A stretch of 64,000 bases of DNA from Arthrobacter wenxiniae (GCF_013376105.1 NZ_JAAMFM010000001.1:124001-188000), one strand, 5' to 3'; counted from the stretch's first letter, positions 1 to 9,200 are shown. Notes: generated from the letters alone by a model not told the origin. Program-made: numbers and translations.

Positions 1-114
1 GAAAAGGTCATGAACAAGCTGATCGAGGAGGGCGCCTACACCAAGATCCTGACCAAGTGGAACAACGTCGAGGGTGCGCTTCCGAAGGCAGTCCTGAACC
101 CGACGGCGGGCTAG
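1..114 (+). CDS. Amino acid ABC transporter substrate-binding protein, C-terminal end (partial)
   Basis: The window opens inside this gene. Only 37 codons remain before the TAG stop, in the frame that begins at base 1. The fragment (KLIEEGAYTKILTKWNNVEG) resembles the last helix of polar amino acid binding proteins, where a similar 'Y..I..KW' segment closes the fold. The permease starts 3 nt after the stop and the ATPase follows, which fits the usual binding protein-permease-ATPase order. The identification rests mainly on this context, because the ligand-binding lobes lie outside the window. Confidence 0.75.
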   Translation, partial: EKVMNKLIEEGAYTKILTKWNNVEGALPKAVLNPTAG

Positions 115-117
115 CCA

Positions 118-1092
118 TTGAGCCGCCTACTTTCGCGCCGGACCGCCCACAGCGGGGGCGCCGGCCTGGAACTGATTGACGCAGTTCCGGTCCGGCACCC
201 CTGGCGGTGGGTCGGCGCCGTCGTCATCCTGCTGATACTGGTCCTGGTGGTCCAGTCGATGACCACCAACCCGAAGTTCTACTGGGGCACCTTCAGGACG
301 TACCTCTTTGACGTGCTGGTCATCCAGGGCGTGGGCTGGACGCTCATCCTGACGGTCACCTCCATGATCATCGCCATTGTGCTGGCCATCCTGCTCGCCT
401 TCATGCGCCAGTCCGACAACCCCCTGTTCCGGTATGTTTCCTGGGTCTGGGTCTGGTTTTTCCGCGGCACCCCCGTTTACACGCAGTTGCTGTTCTGGGG
501 ATCCGTGGGGGCCCTCTACCCCAAGATCATTGTCGGGGTGCCCTTCGGACCGGAGCTGTTTTCCTGGGACACGGCCACGGTCATCAATGCCACCGTCGCT
601 GCCATTGTCGGGCTGGGCCTGAACGAGTCCGCCTACCTGGCAGAGATCTTCCGGGCCGGATTGAAGTCCGTGGACAACGGCCAGATGGAGGCCGCCGAGG
701 CCTTGGGCATGCGGCGTTCAAAGGTCATGTGGCGGATCATCCTGCCCCAGGCCATGCGCGTCATCATCCCGCCGACCGGCAATGAAACCATCGGCATGCT
801 CAAGACCACCTCGCTGGTGCTCGCCGTCCCGTTCACCCTGGACCTGACGTTCGTCACCAACGCCCTGGCAAGCCGGACGTTCCTGCCCATCCCGCTGCTC
901 ATGGTGGCCGCGTTCTGGTACCTGGGCATCACCTCGGTGCTGATGGTGGGCCAGTACTACATTGAACGGCACTACGGCAAGGGCGTGGACAACGTCACGA
1001 AGGCGCCCGTCCAGGCCACGGCCGCGGCGGCCGCGGCACATGCAAAGCCGGTGGATCCCGCCGACGGAACCACGGAAGGCGGCCGGCCATGA
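118..1092 (+). CDS. Polar amino acid ABC transporter permease (His/Glu/Gln/Arg/opine family)
   Basis: This is the inner-membrane permease subunit of an amino acid importer, 324 aa. A hydrophobic segment at about residues 28-50 is followed by the typical HisM/GlnP core of several membrane helices. The cytoplasmic EAA loop that docks on the ATPase is visible near residue 195 ([20 protein letters not shown]). The start used is TTG, 3 nt after the binding-protein stop, so translation is probably coupled. The alanine-rich tail (residues about 300-315) has no known role. The ATPase gene overlaps its 3' end by 4 nt (ATGA). The exact amino acid cannot be read from the sequence. Confidence 0.88.
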   Translation: MSRLLSRRTAHSGGAGLELIDAVPVRHPWRWVGAVVILLILVLVVQSMTTNPKFYWGTFRTYLFDVLVIQGVGWTLILTVTSMIIAIVLAILLAFMRQSDNPLFRYVSWVWVWFFRGTPVYTQLLFWGSVGALYPKIIVGVPFGPELFSWDTATVINATVAAIVGLGLNESAYLAEIFRAGLKSVDNGQMEAAEALGMRRSKVMWRIILPQAMRVIIPPTGNETIGMLKTTSLVLAVPFTLDLTFVTNALASRTFLPIPLLMVAAFWYLGITSVLMVGQYYIERHYGKGVDNVTKAPVQATAAAAAAHAKPVDPADGTTEGGRP

Positions 1093-1892
1093 CGGACACC
1101 GCATCGATCAAGAAGCAGGAATCCACCCGCACCAAGCCCCTTGTGGAAATCCAGGGCGTGCACAAGCTCTTTGGCTCCCACCACGTCCTCAAGGGCATTG
1201 ACATGACGGTCAAGCAGGGCGAGGTCTCGGTCATCATCGGCCCGTCCGGCTCCGGCAAATCCACGCTGCTGCGCTGCATCAACCTGCTGGAAACCATTAG
1301 TGCCGGCCGGATCTACGTCCATGACGACCTCATCGGCTACCGCGAGGTCAACGGCAAGCTCCACGACCTGACCACGAAGCAGATCGCGGCCCAGCGCCGT
1401 GAAATCGGCATGGTGTTCCAGCGCTTCAACCTGTTCCCGCACAAGACCGCGTTGCAAAACGTGATCGAGGCTCCCACCCAGGTCAAGCGCCAGTCCAAGG
1501 CTGCGGCGAAGCTGAAGGCGACGGAGCTGCTGGAGATGGTGGGGCTGGGCGACCGCGCCGACTTCTACCCCTCCCAGCTTTCCGGCGGCCAGCAGCAGCG
1601 CGTTGCCATCGCCCGGGCCCTGGCCATGGAGCCGGAGCTGATGCTCTTTGACGAGCCCACCTCCGCCCTGGACCCCGAGCTGGTGGGCGACGTCCTGGAA
1701 GTCATGAAGGACCTGGCCAAGTCCGGCATGACCATGATCGTGGTCACCCACGAGATCGGCTTTGCCCGCGAAGTGGGCGACACCCTGACGTTCATGGACG
1801 CCGGCGTGGTGGTCGAATCCGGCAACCCGCGGGAGATCATCGCCAACCCGCAGCACCACCGGACGCAGGAGTTCCTCAGCCGCGTGCTGTAG
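1089..1892 (+). CDS. Amino acid ABC transporter ATP-binding protein (GlnQ-like)
   Basis: This 267-aa cytoplasmic ATPase powers the importer encoded upstream. It has Walker A (GPSGSGKST, residues 51-59), a Q-loop ([10 protein letters not shown]), the ABC signature (LSGGQQQR), Walker B with D-loop ([12 protein letters not shown]) and the switch histidine (VVTHE). It has the standard length for the GlnQ/HisP family. The ATG overlaps the permease stop by 4 nt, so the three genes form one operon. The next gene, menD, converges on it from the other strand, and I see no strong terminator in the 30-nt gap. Confidence 0.93.
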   Translation: MTDTASIKKQESTRTKPLVEIQGVHKLFGSHHVLKGIDMTVKQGEVSVIIGPSGSGKSTLLRCINLLETISAGRIYVHDDLIGYREVNGKLHDLTTKQIAAQRREIGMVFQRFNLFPHKTALQNVIEAPTQVKRQSKAAAKLKATELLEMVGLGDRADFYPSQLSGGQQQRVAIARALAMEPELMLFDEPTSALDPELVGDVLEVMKDLAKSGMTMIVVTHEIGFAREVGDTLTFMDAGVVVESGNPREIIANPQHHRTQEFLSRVL

Positions 1893-1922
1893 CTGCAGGG
1901 GTGGGCCCGGACGTTTCTGTGT

Positions 1923-3647
1923 CTACGGGTTCAGCGCCGCGGCGATCCGGGCGTGGAGTTCCCGGAGCCCCTCGCGGGTGGCCGCGACTTCGACGATGCT
2001 GCGCCCGCGCACCGGCGGGGCCAGCGCGGCGGCGAGTTCCGCCGTCGTGCCCGCCGCCGTGTGGCGCCAGCCGTAGGCCGCGGCCAGGGCGCGCAGGTCC
2101 ACGGCGTGCGGCGTGCCAAAGAAGCGTTCGACGGCGGCCGCGTAGTTGGGTGACTCGGCCAGCCTCCCGTGCTCCAGGACCGAGAAGATGCCGCCGCCGG
2201 CGTCGTTGAGGACGATGAGCTGGACGTCCGCCTCCTGTTCGCCGGTGCCCAGCAGCAGCGCGCCGGAATCATGCAGCAGGGTGAGGTCCCCCAGGAGCAC
2301 GCGGGTGGGCGCGGCCGTGGCCAGGGCAATGCCGGTGGCCGTGGCGACCGTGCCGTCAATGCCGGCCAGTCCGCGGTTGGCGAACACCCGGGTCCCGTCT
2401 TCCGCACCGTCGCCGCCGGCTGGCGCGGGCCTGCCGGCCAGGTCCGCGTCACGCACCGTGTTGGACGAACCCAGGAGCAGGTTGGCGGGGCCCTGCGCCG
2501 CATCGTGCCGCGCGCGGTCCCACACCTGGCGGGCAACGGCCGGGCCGCTCAGCCTCCCGGGTTGGGCGGCCTCCGCCAGGACGGCATCCAGGCTGTCTTC
2601 GGCGGCCCCTGCCGCGTCCTGCCAGGCCTCGAGCCAGCCCGCCGGGCCCGTTCCGGCAAATCCCACCAGCTGGTCCCACTGGGTCAACACCAGTTCCGGG
2701 CGCCTGCCGGGCTCAAACCAGGCGACGGGGCGGGGCAGGTACAAGGCCCGCTCCAGCTCGGTGCGGGCCAGCAGCCGGGCCACGGGCCGCGACAGGGTGG
2801 GCCGGCCAAGGACCACCACGCGCTCGATCGGCTGCGCGGACGCCGGGCCGAACTGCTCCAGCAGCAGGCGGTACGGGCCCACGGCGTTGGGGCCGAACCT
2901 GGCGTTCGACGACGGCTCGGCCAGGAGCGGCAGGCCCAAGGTGCGGGCAAAGTGTTCGGCGGCGGGTCCGGCGTCGTGCCCGGCGAGGACCACGGTGCGG
3001 TGGCTCGTGGAGGGCAGGGCGATCTCCGGTGTTCGAGCCTGTCGAGATCCGGTGGTTTCGACCGGCTCAAGCAGCGGGGCGGGATGAACCACCGGCAGAA
3101 GCCGTTCCCACTCGGAACCGTCGAGCGCCGGCGTGAGGGGGTCGCGGAACGCGAGGTTGACCTGCGCCGGCCCGGCGGGGATGCCCTCAAGCCGTCCCCG
3201 GGCGCCGCTGAGGGCCGTGGCGATGGCGGCGGTGGGGTCGATCCCGGCGGCCACGTCGGTGGCGAACCGGACGTGGTCGCCAAAGAGGTCCAGCTGGATG
3301 GTGGTCTGGTTGGCGCCGGTGCCGCGCAATTCCGCGGGGCGGTCGGCGGACAGCACAAGCAGGGGCGTGCCGGCGTGGTTGGCCTCCATGACGGCCGGCA
3401 TCAGGTTGCCCACGGCCGTCCCGGAGGTGGTCAGGACGGCTGCCGGGTGCCCCGATCCCTGCGCCAGGCCGAGGGCCGTGAAGCCTGCCACGCGTTCGTC
3501 GATCCGGACGTAGGCGGTCAGCCTGCCGTCGGCTTCGGCCTCCGCCAGCGCGTAGGCAAGTGGCGCGCTGCGAGAGCCCGGCGCCACCACCACATGCCGC
3601 ACACCGGCACGCTCCAGCGCATCCACCACATACCGGGCGGTGTCCAT
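1923..3647 (-). CDS. menD: 2-succinyl-5-enolpyruvyl-6-hydroxy-3-cyclohexene-1-carboxylate synthase (MenD)
   Basis: MenD joins isochorismate and 2-oxoglutarate with thiamine diphosphate in menaquinone synthesis. The 574-aa protein begins at [15 protein letters not shown]. The frame is open for 76 codons further upstream, but that stretch overlaps menC and does not look like MenD. The N-terminal [15 protein letters not shown] motif (about residues 20-34), the [11 protein letters not shown] segment and the [13 protein letters not shown] / [14 protein letters not shown] ThDP-Mg region are all present. An atypical linker at about residues 192-207 is encoded by a REP-like repeat (3026-3072). menC lies just upstream on the same strand. 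Confidence 0.93.
   Translation of the reverse strand: MDTARYVVDALERAGVRHVVVAPGSRSAPLAYALAEAEADGRLTAYVRIDERVAGFTALGLAQGSGHPAAVLTTSGTAVGNLMPAVMEANHAGTPLLVLSADRPAELRGTGANQTTIQLDLFGDHVRFATDVAAGIDPTAAIATALSGARGRLEGIPAGPAQVNLAFRDPLTPALDGSEWERLLPVVHPAPLLEPVETTGSRQARTPEIALPSTSHRTVVLAGHDAGPAAEHFARTLGLPLLAEPSSNARFGPNAVGPYRLLLEQFGPASAQPIERVVVLGRPTLSRPVARLLARTELERALYLPRPVAWFEPGRRPELVLTQWDQLVGFAGTGPAGWLEAWQDAAGAAEDSLDAVLAEAAQPGRLSGPAVARQVWDRARHDAAQGPANLLLGSSNTVRDADLAGRPAPAGGDGAEDGTRVFANRGLAGIDGTVATATGIALATAAPTRVLLGDLTLLHDSGALLLGTGEQEADVQLIVLNDAGGGIFSVLEHGRLAESPNYAAAVERFFGTPHAVDLRALAAAYGWRHTAAGTTAELAAALAPPVRGRSIVEVAATREGLRELHARIAAALNP
3026..3072. repeat. REP-like inverted repeat inside menD
   Basis: Two imperfect inverted arms, TTCGAGCCTGTCGAGA and TTTCGACCGGCTCAAG, flank a short centre. 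One arm, read on the minus strand, contains TCGACAGGCTCGAACACCG. That closely matches the element found inside menB (TCGACAGGCTCAACCACCG). The repeat keeps the menD frame open and encodes a Pro/Thr/Glu/Arg linker. Elements of this kind are, from memory, common between genes in Micrococcaceae genomes. Finding one inside an essential enzyme is unusual. Confidence 0.65.
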
Positions 3648-3689
3648 CGAACTAAGTAAACCCACGCCACCATCTAACCACCCGGGCAG

Positions 3690-3730
3690 GGTCTCGATGC
3701 GCTCGCGGGGCGCGCTGCCCGACCGCCGGG
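3690..3730. repeat. Degenerate intergenic repeat between menC and menD
   Basis: The string GGTCTCGATGCGCTCGC followed by a G/C-rich tail lies in the 109-nt gap between menD and menC. It resembles the start of a second repeat copy at 19496 (GGTCTCGACGCGTTCGC). Both copies are degenerate and in intergenic DNA, so I regard them as decayed members of one dispersed repeat family. I see no gene here. Confidence 0.35.
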
Positions 3731-3756
3731 GCAGGCAGGCAGGTCCAGCGTGCGAA

Positions 3757-4722
3757 TTACAGCAGAGCGTGGCAGCGGCGGAGGCGGTCCAGCCACCAGT
3801 CGCGGCGTTCTGCCGGCGCGGCGAAGCGGTCCAGCAGTTCCGGGTCCGCGGCGACGTCGCGCACGGCGATGCCACCGGACACGGCCACCAGGCTGTTGGC
3901 GGTCACGTCGCCGGCCATCAGCGAGACCGTCCCCAGCCCGCAGGCGTAGGGGAGCTGCGGCAGCGCGGCGGCCAGCGCCAGGCCCGCCCGGATCCCCACC
4001 GAGGAATCCAGCGCTGAACTGACGACGGCGGGCAGCCCGGCCTCCGCCACGATCTCCAGCGCCTGCCGCACGCCGCCCAGCGGTGCCGCCTTGACCACCA
4101 GCAGGTCCGCCGCCCCGGCGCGGGCCACGGCCAGCGGGTCGGTGGCCTTGCGGACGCTTTCGTCCGCGGCAATCAGCACGGACCCGGCCAGGGCCCGGCG
4201 CACCGCGGCCATGTCGGCAACCGAGGCAACCGGCTGTTCGGCGTATTCGAGCCCAAACACGGAGAGCATGGCCAGCGCCCGGACGGCCTGGTCGGCGTCC
4301 CACCCCCCGTTGGCATCGACGCGGATCCGCGCGTCCGGCAGCAGGTGCCGCACGGCACCCACGCGGGCGGCATCGTCCCGCAGCGTCTGACCGGGCTCGG
4401 CCACCTTGACCTTCACAGTGTGAACGCCGTCGAACGCCGCGAGGACGGCCGGCACCTCGGCCGCGGACACGGCCGGCACCGTGGCATTGACCGGAATCCA
4501 CTCCCGCACGCCCTCCGGGTACCCCAGCCAGCCGGCCTCGACTGCCGAGGCGAGCCACCGGGCCGACTCGACGTCGTCGTACTCCACAAACGGTGAGAAC
4601 TCGGCCCAGCCCGCCGGGCCCTCCAGGAGCAGCACCTCCCGCTCCAGCACGCCCCGGAATTTCACGCGCATGGGCAGGGAGGCAACGCGGGCGGAGGCGA
4701 GGAGTTCGTCGAGGGCAACCAT
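3757..4722 (-). CDS. menC: o-Succinylbenzoate synthase (MenC)
   Basis: MenC dehydrates SHCHC, the product made from MenD's SEPHCHC, to o-succinylbenzoate. The 321-aa protein is an enolase-superfamily barrel. I see the KxK acid/base motif (VKVKV, K104/K106), metal ligands in VDANGGW (D136), EYAEQP (E162) and AADES (D187), and the second catalytic lysine (VVKAAPLGG, K211). The start is ATG at 4722 (MVALDELL); the longer open frame upstream runs into the divergent PAP2 gene and is a shadow. The gene is followed 109 nt later by menD on the same strand. Confidence 0.9.
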   Translation of the reverse strand: MVALDELLASARVASLPMRVKFRGVLEREVLLLEGPAGWAEFSPFVEYDDVESARWLASAVEAGWLGYPEGVREWIPVNATVPAVSAAEVPAVLAAFDGVHTVKVKVAEPGQTLRDDAARVGAVRHLLPDARIRVDANGGWDADQAVRALAMLSVFGLEYAEQPVASVADMAAVRRALAGSVLIAADESVRKATDPLAVARAGAADLLVVKAAPLGGVRQALEIVAEAGLPAVVSSALDSSVGIRAGLALAAALPQLPYACGLGTVSLMAGDVTANSLVAVSGGIAVRDVAADPELLDRFAAPAERRDWWLDRLRRCHALL

Positions 4723-4807
4723 GGCCAACACTTTAGCGCCCCGGCCGGCGCCCCGGTTCCGGAGCGCGGCCAGCTTGCTTTCATGAATCTGTGGGAACCT
4801 AGTCAGG

Positions 4808-5710
4808 ATGAGTACGAAAGCCCCCCGTTCCCGCCGCGGCAGCACGCTGCCCCGGGGCAGGCCCATCCCGGCCGCCCCGTTCCTGACCGGCGCCCTCGTC
4901 TCGGTGGCCGGAGTCGTCGCAACGTACCTGTTTTTCGTCAACAGCACCCTGGGACAGTTTCTGGACGAGTCCGCCCTGGTCCAGGCGAAGGTGGCCCAGC
5001 GTTTCATTGGTCTTCCGGCGGCCGGGGTCCTGGACCTGCTTCCGGCCACCTCCGTGGTGATCGCGTCCCTGGTGGTGCTTTTTGTCACGCTGGCCCGGCG
5101 CCGGTGGAAGGCCGCCGGCATCGCCCTGGTTGCCATGGCCGCCGCCAACCTCAGCACGCAGCTGATCAAGTTCGGCCTGCCGGACCGGCCGTTCGTGGGC
5201 GTGCAGACCTTGTCGCTGAACTCGCTCCCGTCCGGCCACAGCACGCTCGCGGCGAGTGCCGCCGCGGCGGTGTTCCTGGTGGCCTCCCCGCGCTGGCGCC
5301 CGGCCGCGGCGTTTGTGGGCGGCAGCTACGCCGTGGTCGCCGGGATCGCGACGTTGATCAACCAGTGGCACCGCCCGGCCGACGTGGTGGCCGCCTTCTT
5401 CGTGGTGTCCTTCTGGACCTGCGTTGCGGCCCTGCCCATCCTGCGGACCGGCCGGTCCTGGAACGTGTGGCTGGGCTCGGGGCGCCACTGGGCGTCGCGC
5501 CGCTGGTGGACGGGGCTGGCCGCGCTGGCCGCCGTCCTCGCCGCCGTCTCAACTGCGCTGGTCCTGCGGGCGGTTTCCTCCCACGCCCACGACAGCGTCA
5601 TTAGTTTTTTCCTGGCCGGTGTGGGCCTGATTGTGGTGTCCGGCTACGGCCTGACCGTCCTGGGCACACTGCTGCTCACCCGGGAAGCACGACGCCGTTC
5701 CGTCCGTTAG
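4808..5710 (+). CDS. PAP2-family membrane phosphatase
   Basis: This 300-aa integral membrane protein belongs to the type 2 phosphatidic acid phosphatase family, which hydrolyses lipid phosphates or undecaprenyl pyrophosphate. It has about six hydrophobic segments. Motif 1 is KFGLPDRP (K121, RP 127-128), motif 2 is SLPSGHST (H144), and motif 3 is QWHRPAD (H188, D192). Motif 1 spacing is one residue shorter than the textbook KX6RP. The arginine normally in motif 3 (SRxxxxxH) is threonine here, so the phosphate site may be altered. The substrate is unknown. It is transcribed divergently from menC. Confidence 0.8.
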   Translation: MSTKAPRSRRGSTLPRGRPIPAAPFLTGALVSVAGVVATYLFFVNSTLGQFLDESALVQAKVAQRFIGLPAAGVLDLLPATSVVIASLVVLFVTLARRRWKAAGIALVAMAAANLSTQLIKFGLPDRPFVGVQTLSLNSLPSGHSTLAASAAAAVFLVASPRWRPAAAFVGGSYAVVAGIATLINQWHRPADVVAAFFVVSFWTCVAALPILRTGRSWNVWLGSGRHWASRRWWTGLAALAAVLAAVSTALVLRAVSSHAHDSVISFFLAGVGLIVVSGYGLTVLGTLLLTREARRRSVR

Positions 5711-5723
5711 GCCCCTGCCCCCG

Positions 5724-5800
5724 GCGCCGCCGTGGTCCAGGCGCCGCCGTGGTCCAGGGGCCGCCGTGGTCCAGGGGCCGCCATGGGCCAGGGGCCGCCG
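5724..5800. repeat. 17-bp tandem repeat, about 4.5 copies
   Basis: The unit GCGCCGCCGTGGTCCAG occurs at 5724-5740 and 5741-5757. Close variants beginning GGGCCGCC follow at 5758-5774 and 5775-5791, with a partial fifth copy to 5800. It fills the gap between the convergent PAP2 and serine hydrolase genes. The outermost copies are less alike than the inner ones, as expected for slippage-generated repeats. Confidence 0.9.
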
Positions 5801-5802
5801 GT

Positions 5803-6927
5803 TCACAGTGCCGCTGCGAGCGGCTCCCAGAAGTAGCTGAAGTCTTCTTCCGGACCGGCCATGGCCCGCTGCGTGAACAGCACTCCGATGAAGTCTGCGG
5901 TCGGGTTGACGTAGGCCGTGGTGCCCGTACCGCCCGTCCAGCCGTAGCCGCCCGGTGTCGTCCAGGACCCGGCTCCGTCAGTGGTGACGCCGACCTGCCA
6001 GCCCCAGGAAATGCCCGGACCCACCATTTCCACCATGCCTTCGCGCTGCGCAACGGTGAGCTGGTCCGAGGTCATGTGCCGGCGCTGTTCAGCCGGCAGC
6101 AGCGAATCCTCCGCCAGGGCTGTCAGAAACGCCAGGTAATCCGGGACGGTGGACACGAGTCCGCCGGCCAGGGTTTCGAACACCGGCTCCCGCGAGAAAA
6201 CGCCGTCCGGCGCGTCCAGGATCTCCAGTCCGTCCACACCCGGGCGGTAGGCGGTGGGCAGTTCGGCGGCGTCCCCCAAGAACCCGGTGTCATGCAGGCC
6301 GAGCGGCCCGGTGATGCGTTCGGCCAGGATTTGCCGCAGGGGGGCCTGGCCGGCGCGGGCCATGAGCACCGAGAGGAGGTCGCTGCCGGTGTGGTAGCTC
6401 CAGCGCTCGCCGGGCTGGTGCTCCAGTGGAAGTGCGCCGACCCGGTGCATGAATTCTTCGCTTGTCATGGACGGAGGAATGGGTCCGGGCGCTATCCCCG
6501 CGGCGGCAATGGCCCTCGCCAGCGGCGTGTCGCCGACGATGACGCCCAAGCCGTGGGTGAGGGTCATAAGGTGGCGGACGGTAATGTCGTGCCCGGCGGG
6601 AACAGTGCTTTCCAGCGGGGCATCCGGGCTGGTGAGCACGCGTGGGTAGGCCAGCTCGGGAAGCCAGACATCGGCCGGGTCGTCGGGCGCCAGCGTGCCG
6701 TCGGCAACCATGGACGCGGCGATCGCCCCGGCCACGGGCTTGCTCAGCGACGCGATCCGAAAGGGCGTGTCGACGCGCATCGGTTCGGCCCTTCCCAGCG
6801 TGCGGACGCCGGTGGCGAAGAACTCCGTGGTGCCGCCGTGCCTGATGCCGGCGACCATGCCGGGCGCCCAGCCCGACTCCACCTTGTCCCGCAAGGCCTG
6901 CCAAACGGGTTCGAATTGTGCGCTCAT
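5803..6927 (-). CDS. Beta-lactamase/penicillin-binding-protein family serine hydrolase
   Basis: The 374-aa protein has the class C beta-lactamase fold shared with esterases and DD-peptidases. The catalytic SxxK tetrad is SLSK (S60 to K63) after the typical TPFRIAS lead-in. The second motif is YHT in WSYHTGSDLL, where class C enzymes have YxN. No signal peptide is visible, which favours a cytoplasmic esterase or amidase over a true beta-lactamase. A third-motif region lies near GGYGWTGGTGTTAYV. The substrate cannot be inferred. It converges with the PAP2 gene. Confidence 0.82.
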   Translation of the reverse strand: MSAQFEPVWQALRDKVESGWAPGMVAGIRHGGTTEFFATGVRTLGRAEPMRVDTPFRIASLSKPVAGAIAASMVADGTLAPDDPADVWLPELAYPRVLTSPDAPLESTVPAGHDITVRHLMTLTHGLGVIVGDTPLARAIAAAGIAPGPIPPSMTSEEFMHRVGALPLEHQPGERWSYHTGSDLLSVLMARAGQAPLRQILAERITGPLGLHDTGFLGDAAELPTAYRPGVDGLEILDAPDGVFSREPVFETLAGGLVSTVPDYLAFLTALAEDSLLPAEQRRHMTSDQLTVAQREGMVEMVGPGISWGWQVGVTTDGAGSWTTPGGYGWTGGTGTTAYVNPTADFIGVLFTQRAMAGPEEDFSYFWEPLAAAL

Positions 6928-6958
6928 GATTCCATGATTCGCGGCCCGGCCGGTGCCG

Positions 6959-7494
6959 TCAACCGTTATTGGGGCGGCAGGCGGTCACGCGGTCCATCGG
7001 TGAATTCGGCCCGCCAAAAGCGCAGTTCCCTTTGCGCGCCCCGAGACGGGAACGCCGTGAAGGGCAGCTCCCCAGCCGGATGGCGCTCGCCGCGGCCAGG
7101 GCACTTCGGTTCGCGGCGCCGCGGCCTTGGCGACAAAGCCAGCGAATCTGCAAACTCACCCCGATGCCTGTCCTTGAGGTTCCCGATGGCGTGGGGTCTC
7201 CTTGGCCGTGAGCCATGCGACGGCAAACTGCAGGTCGAGGTTTCGATCCGCCGACACGCGTTGCCAGCGCCCCTGAGGCGGTCAAATCGCTGCACACCAG
7301 GCCCTGCCAGCCGTCCCGGCCGCTGCCGACGCTGCCTTTCAGCACAGGAATCCTGCGGCCCCCGGCACCGGCCAAATGTGCCGCGTCGATGGCCACCCGG
7401 TGCGGACTGCCGGCAAGGTCCAGCATGGAAGCGCTTGACTTCTCCTGAACTCCGGGCAGGGCGGGCTCATCGCCGGCTGCAGTCCCGGCACGCA
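6959..7494 (-). pseudogene. Degenerate coding stretch, unrecognised
   Basis: This 567-nt space between the serine hydrolase and the cytosine deaminase holds no convincing intact gene. On the minus strand, about 7280-7460 reads as an open frame with G/C-rich third positions (for example VAIDAAHLAGAGGRR and GRDGWQGLVC). Further on, the coding-like signal moves into other frames, and no start with a ribosome site is present. I read it as a frame-broken remnant. I recognise no family. Confidence 0.35.
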
Positions 7495-7929
7495 CTATTC
7501 GGCGATGTCCTCGGCCCACAGCTGGGGGTGTTCCTGCTGAAACTGGCGCATCATGTCCACGCAGCGCCCGTCGTCGAGGACCTCCACGACCACTCCGCGG
7601 GAGCGCAGCAGCTCAAACTCGCCCGCAAATGTTTGCGCCTCGCCCACCACCACGTGGGGGATCTTGAACTGGATGATGGTCCCCGTGCACATGGCACACG
7701 GCGCGAGCGTGGTGTAGAGGACCGTGTCGCGGTAGCTGCGCTGGCGGCCGGCCGCACGCAGCGCGGACATTTCCCCGTGGGCGATGGGGTCCCCGTGCTG
7801 GACCCGTTCGTTATGTCCGACGGCGATCACCTCGCCACCGCGCGCCAATGCCGCGCCGATGGGAATGCCGCCCTGGGACAGGCTCTCACGCGCCGCCTGG
7901 TACGCGGCTTCAAAGGCAGGATCGGTCAT
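7495..7929 (-). CDS. Cytosine deaminase, yeast Fcy1 type
   Basis: A 144-aa zinc deaminase of the CDA fold. The zinc and proton-shuttle motifs are HGE (H51, E53) and PCAMC (C78, C81). The match to yeast cytosine deaminase as I remember it runs the whole length, including LYTTLxPC, the GIPIG loop and a C-terminus ending in RQFQQEHPQLWAEDIAE-like sequence. This is the small fungal-type enzyme, not the amidohydrolase CodA of enteric bacteria. It would convert cytosine to uracil. AAAGGA lies 7 nt before the ATG. An MFS transporter gene sits 74 nt upstream on the same strand. A guanine or tRNA adenosine deaminase role is less likely. Confidence 0.82.
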   Translation of the reverse strand: MTDPAFEAAYQAARESLSQGGIPIGAALARGGEVIAVGHNERVQHGDPIAHGEMSALRAAGRQRSYRDTVLYTTLAPCAMCTGTIIQFKIPHVVVGEAQTFAGEFELLRSRGVVVEVLDDGRCVDMMRQFQQEHPQLWAEDIAE

Positions 7930-8003
7930 CGGGTTGTCCTTTGCAGATGCTCCATGGCGCCCCGTCGGGTGCCGTCAGGGTCGGGTTCCTTCAGGCTACC
8001 CGC

Positions 8004-9200
8004 CTACCGCGCAACGGGCTTGTTGCGCGGCACCCAATAACCCAGGACGGCGGCCGCGGCCAGTCCCAGCAGGCCGGTGGCGGCAATCCCGAAGGACAGC
8101 GTCACGGCGGCGGTAAGCCCGGAGAGGATGGCGGGCCCGCTGGAACCGCCGGCGTCCGAGAGGAAGCGCCAGATGCCCAGGAACTGGGCGCGTCCGTGCC
8201 GCGGCGAGTAGTCCGCGCCCATGGTCATGATCAGCCCGGAGCCGATCCCGTTGCCAAAACCGATCAGCAGCGCCACCAGCAGCAGGGAAGCGGCCCCCGT
8301 GGTCAGGGGCATGAGCAGCAGCGCAACGCCCATCAGCACCATGGACGGCACCGCCACCCAGATGCGGCCCTTGTGGTCCATGACCTTGCCCGCCGGGTAA
8401 AACACCAGCATGTCGATGGCCCCGGACAGCCCGTAGATGACGGACGTCACGGCGGGGTTCAGGCCCAGGTTGTCCGCCCACAGCGGCACCACCACCTGGC
8501 GGGAGGAGCGCACCGCACTGACGAGCAACACGCCAAAGCCCACCGTCAGAAACACCTTCCGGTGGGCGGCGATGAGCGAGCGTACCGTGGGGAGGGGGCC
8601 GCCCGGCGTCGGGCCCTGGCCGCTGACAAGGTCCGGCAGGCCCCAAGCCACCGCCCCCGCCCCCGCGACGGAGACGGCCGCCACCCAATACGCGCCGGTC
8701 AGGCCCACCAGGTGGATGACGAGCGCGCCAATGAACGGCCCGGCAAAGAGGCCGATCCGCCCCACCCCGCCCAGCGTTGACATGGCCCGGGCCCGCAGGA
8801 TCGGCGGCACGGCCTCGGTCAGGTAGCTTTGCCGGGCCAGGTTGAACACGGCGGCGGCGGCCCCGATCAGGAACACGCCCAGCCCAAAGAGCACGAGGCT
8901 GCCGGAGAACACACACAGCAGCATGGCCAGCAGGCTCAGCATGGCGGCGCCGACCATGCCAATCCGTTCCCCAAATTTCGCCGTGATTACCGACGCCGGA
9001 ATGTTGCTGACCAGCGAGCCGACGCCGATCAGCGAGACCACCAGGGCCGCGCCGGCCAGGGAGGCACCCATGTCGCGGGCGCTCAGGGGAATGATGGGCA
9101 GGATGGCGCCCTCGCCCACGCCAAACAACAGGGACGGTCCGAACGCCGGAACCGCGATGGACCACAGGCTGAAGTCGCCGGGATTTGCTGTTTTGCTCAC
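8004..9200 (-). CDS. Major facilitator superfamily transporter
   Basis: A 398-aa transporter with about 12 hydrophobic segments. The loop between helices 2 and 3 (AKFGERIG) resembles the MFS A-motif region. I chose GTG at 9200 (VSKTANPGDF) because GTGGAAGC lies just upstream; the frame is open to 9245 but that extension has no ribosome site. A drug or metabolite exporter is plausible. Co-transcription with the downstream cytosine deaminase suggests a pyrimidine-related substrate, but this is only context. Confidence 0.82.
   Translation of the reverse strand: MSKTANPGDFSLWSIAVPAFGPSLLFGVGEGAILPIIPLSARDMGASLAGAALVVSLIGVGSLVSNIPASVITAKFGERIGMVGAAMLSLLAMLLCVFSGSLVLFGLGVFLIGAAAAVFNLARQSYLTEAVPPILRARAMSTLGGVGRIGLFAGPFIGALVIHLVGLTGAYWVAAVSVAGAGAVAWGLPDLVSGQGPTPGGPLPTVRSLIAAHRKVFLTVGFGVLLVSAVRSSRQVVVPLWADNLGLNPAVTSVIYGLSGAIDMLVFYPAGKVMDHKGRIWVAVPSMVLMGVALLLMPLTTGAASLLLVALLIGFGNGIGSGLIMTMGADYSPRHGRAQFLGIWRFLSDAGGSSGPAILSGLTAAVTLSFGIAATGLLGLAAAAVLGYWVPRNKPVAR

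Noticed and set aside
5724-5800. Possible CRISPR array
   Set aside because: The units are directly adjacent 17-mers with no spacers, and no cas gene is in the window.
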